Below, piece by piece: positions 11,754 through 13,399 of a stretch of 13,399 nucleotides of DNA (position 1 is the first letter of the stretch; each line of letters starts with the position of its first letter). Source of the DNA: an uncultured Alphaproteobacteria bacterium (GTDB lineage: Bacteria; Pseudomonadota; Alphaproteobacteria; Rs-D84); NCBI GenBank assembly GCA_947305255.1, contig CAMZDE010000026.1, forward strand, positions 1-13,399. The letters are read 5' to 3'. A program made the translations under genes and the position numbers. Below the pieces are notes generated by a model, which worked only from the letters and a program-made list of their open reading frames with translations, had not been told where the DNA came from and did not search any database.

Positions 11754-13399
11754 ATGATACATTTAATTAATGGGGTTGAATCTTCCCTTGATAAAATGAT
11801 TCAAAATCGTAATGCGTTTTTAAATGGTGAACAACCGTCTAAAAATGAAGTTGAAATTGTTCCAGAAATTGTGTGTCCTGCGCTGGTTGATGAAAAGTTG
11901 CCGGATTTTTTAAATGTGGATGCGTCTGTTGCTGTTCCTGATAATCCAATTGATTTAAATAATTATATGGCTGTTCAAGAAGGAGCGGGAGAATTAGGAA
12001 AAACCTTGTTGAAAAAATTAAAAATACAGGGGAAATGGTATATTCATGTTTTACAAAAGACACAAAAACATGCTGAAAACACTTTGGAAGCTGGGTTAAA
12101 ATTGGGCCAATATTTGAAACAATTACCCACAAAGCAAGGGAAAAGAACAGATTTGAAACTTCCCGACGCTGATGTTGATAAGTGTAAAAAAGAAATTTTG
12201 GCTGAATTGGGTATATCTGAAAGAGTTTCTTGGGATTTGCAAAAATTAACGCCAGACGCCGTTGAACAAGCAAAGGAACAAGCAGTTAAAGACGGTAAAA
12301 TTGTAAATCGTGATATGGCTTTGAAAATCGTTCGTAAACAACATTTCAAGCGCAACAATGTTCCAGATAAATTTGAAGGTGAATTTGGGAAAAGGCCTGA
12401 TTTTAATAGTTTCATCGGTAAACAAGTATTATATTATACACAATGTTTCGCGTCCGTGGGTGTTGGCGAAGAAAAATTGGAACAAATAGGTTTGTTTCCA
12501 TCAGTTGTTAATGAACTTGAAGAAATTCGGTGCCGGTGGTATCGAGAACGCCACAAAAATGCCGAAGTTATCCAAGGTTCCATTGATGACCCAGTGATTT
12601 TTGAAAAAACTGTTGCGGCTCATTTAAAACATAAAAATAAATTAATATTGGCCAGCCCAGTTTGTAGAGATTTTAGTGTTGCTGGCAAGCGTAATTTTGA
12701 CAATCCACGCGCCAGATTGATTTTCCCTGTTCTTGAATTGGCACGACGGGTTAATGATGTGAACGAATACATATTAATTGAAAATGTTCCTGGATTCTTA
12801 ACCGCTTCACCAGAAAATTGGCCAGAAGTGAACGGAAAAGAAAAAATCAATCTCGGTACTTATGTGAAACGGGAACTTGAAAAATTGGGTTATATCGTCA
12901 ATATCGCCATTGTTTATGGTTGTGATTATGATACTGCCCAGAAAAGAAAACGCGCGTTTATTCTTGCTTCTAAAAAAGGTAAATGGCTGTTCCCAGAAAA
13001 AGACGAACGGTGGAAAACTTTGATGGAAGCTATCGGGCATTTACCATCATTAAACAAGCCTGGTGATACATCTAAATATAAATGGCATGAATTCCCAAAA
13101 GGTATGGATGATAAGACGATTGATGAATTACGCCATACAAAAACTGGCAGTTCGGCACAGGATAATGAAGATGAATTTCTGCCTACCAATAAAGATGGTT
13201 CAAGAAGCAAAGCGGCTTTTGATTCGTATGAACAACGAAATTGTTGGGGAATGCCTGCTGCAACTGTAATGCAACATAATGATAATCCTGGTGGACACAG
13301 AACAATACACCCCGGAAGACCATTATCAGATGGAACATGGACTGACCCACGCCCGTTCAGTATTCTTGAAATATTGTTAATTACTGGGTTGGATGCAAA
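11754..13399 (+). CDS. DNA (cytosine-C5) methyltransferase with N-terminal helical extension, 3' end cut off
   Basis: At least 548 residues; the gene runs off the window. The C-terminal part is a cytosine-5 DNA methyltransferase, which moves a methyl group from S-adenosylmethionine to cytosine. Motif I is F-A-S-V-G-V-G-E at 232-239. The catalytic motif IV is S-P-V-C-R-D-F-S-V-A-G-K at 301-312, with Cys304. Motif VI is I-E-N-V-P-G-F at 342-348, motif VIII is A-Q-K-R-K-R-A-F at 395-402, and motif IX onset is R-P-L-S-D-G-T-W near 522. The usual P-P-C is P-V-C here and motif I is also atypical. Residues 1-220 are extra: helices at about 74-122 and a segment around 148-197 (L-G-I-S-E-R-V-S-W) resembling phage-type DNA-binding regions. 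AAAGGAG sets the ATG. No restriction endonuclease gene is visible, so orphan or phage-derived status is possible. Confidence 0.85.
   Translation, partial: MIHLINGVESSLDKMIQNRNAFLNGEQPSKNEVEIVPEIVCPALVDEKLPDFLNVDASVAVPDNPIDLNNYMAVQEGAGELGKTLLKKLKIQGKWYIHVLQKTQKHAENTLEAGLKLGQYLKQLPTKQGKRTDLKLPDADVDKCKKEILAELGISERVSWDLQKLTPDAVEQAKEQAVKDGKIVNRDMALKIVRKQHFKRNNVPDKFEGEFGKRPDFNSFIGKQVLYYTQCFASVGVGEEKLEQIGLFPSVVNELEEIRCRWYRERHKNAEVIQGSIDDPVIFEKTVAAHLKHKNKLILASPVCRDFSVAGKRNFDNPRARLIFPVLELARRVNDVNEYILIENVPGFLTASPENWPEVNGKEKINLGTYVKRELEKLGYIVNIAIVYGCDYDTAQKRKRAFILASKKGKWLFPEKDERWKTLMEAIGHLPSLNKPGDTSKYKWHEFPKGMDDKTIDELRHTKTGSSAQDNEDEFLPTNKDGSRSKAAFDSYEQRNCWGMPAATVMQHNDNPGGHRTIHPGRPLSDGTWTDPRPFSILEILLITGLDA

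Noticed and set aside
11839..13210. Several minus-strand frames of 70-145 codons
   Set aside because: They lie opposite the methyltransferase, whose motifs run through the plus-strand frame, and none has recognisable domains or start signals.

Overview
The window looks like a chromosomal segment of a low-GC, Gram-negative bacterium. It carries a groES-groEL operon, an outer-membrane-oriented acyltransferase, a trimeric autotransporter adhesin and a classical autotransporter that both end in phenylalanine. The general character (alphaproteobacterial-type GroEL and DUF374-type acyltransferase next to a HIT-protein gene, AT-rich spacers) fits an uncultured host-associated alphaproteobacterium. 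That placement is an inference, not something the sequence proves.

Layout. Positions 1-2951 are housekeeping: the 5' end of a HIT-family gene (- strand), a divergent groES-groEL operon with a heat-shock-type promoter and a clean terminator, and a lysophospholipid-acyltransferase-like gene. Positions 2952-9240 form a surface-protein block. A YadA-type adhesin (- strand) and a small serine recombinase of the Hin/Mpi invertase type (+ strand) are divergent, and a Pmp-like autotransporter (- strand) faces the recombinase tail to tail. Two identical 28-bp bidirectional terminator hairpins close the two convergent junctions, so they bracket the adhesin-plus-recombinase pair as direct repeats. Between the adhesin and the recombinase lies a perfect 13-bp-arm dyad with a 2-bp centre, inside a cluster of ACACAA hexamers. 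This is the best candidate in the window for a recombination or control site.

Positions 9241-10947 are accessory DNA. An ART-fold (ADP-ribosyltransferase-like) gene is divergent from a small, cysteine-containing secreted protein whose reading frame is broken at an A7 tract. This pair is bracketed by two diverged copies of the same 34-38-codon gene tail, both without a start, which look like remnants of one gene family. A 43-codon minus-strand ORF fills part of the remaining space.

Positions 10948-13399 hold a MarR-type regulator (- strand) divergent from a large cytosine-C5 DNA methyltransferase that runs off the window. The methyltransferase has a roughly 220-residue N-terminal extension with phage-like helical regions. 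The regulator has a recognisable promoter with a palindrome at its start site.

Taken together, the right two thirds look like a variable region: surface adhesins with internal repeats, a site-specific recombinase, an orphan effector-like ART gene and an accessory methyltransferase. The most testable idea is that the recombinase acts at the dyad to alter expression of the adhesin. Only one such dyad is visible here, so inversion cannot be shown from this window alone.
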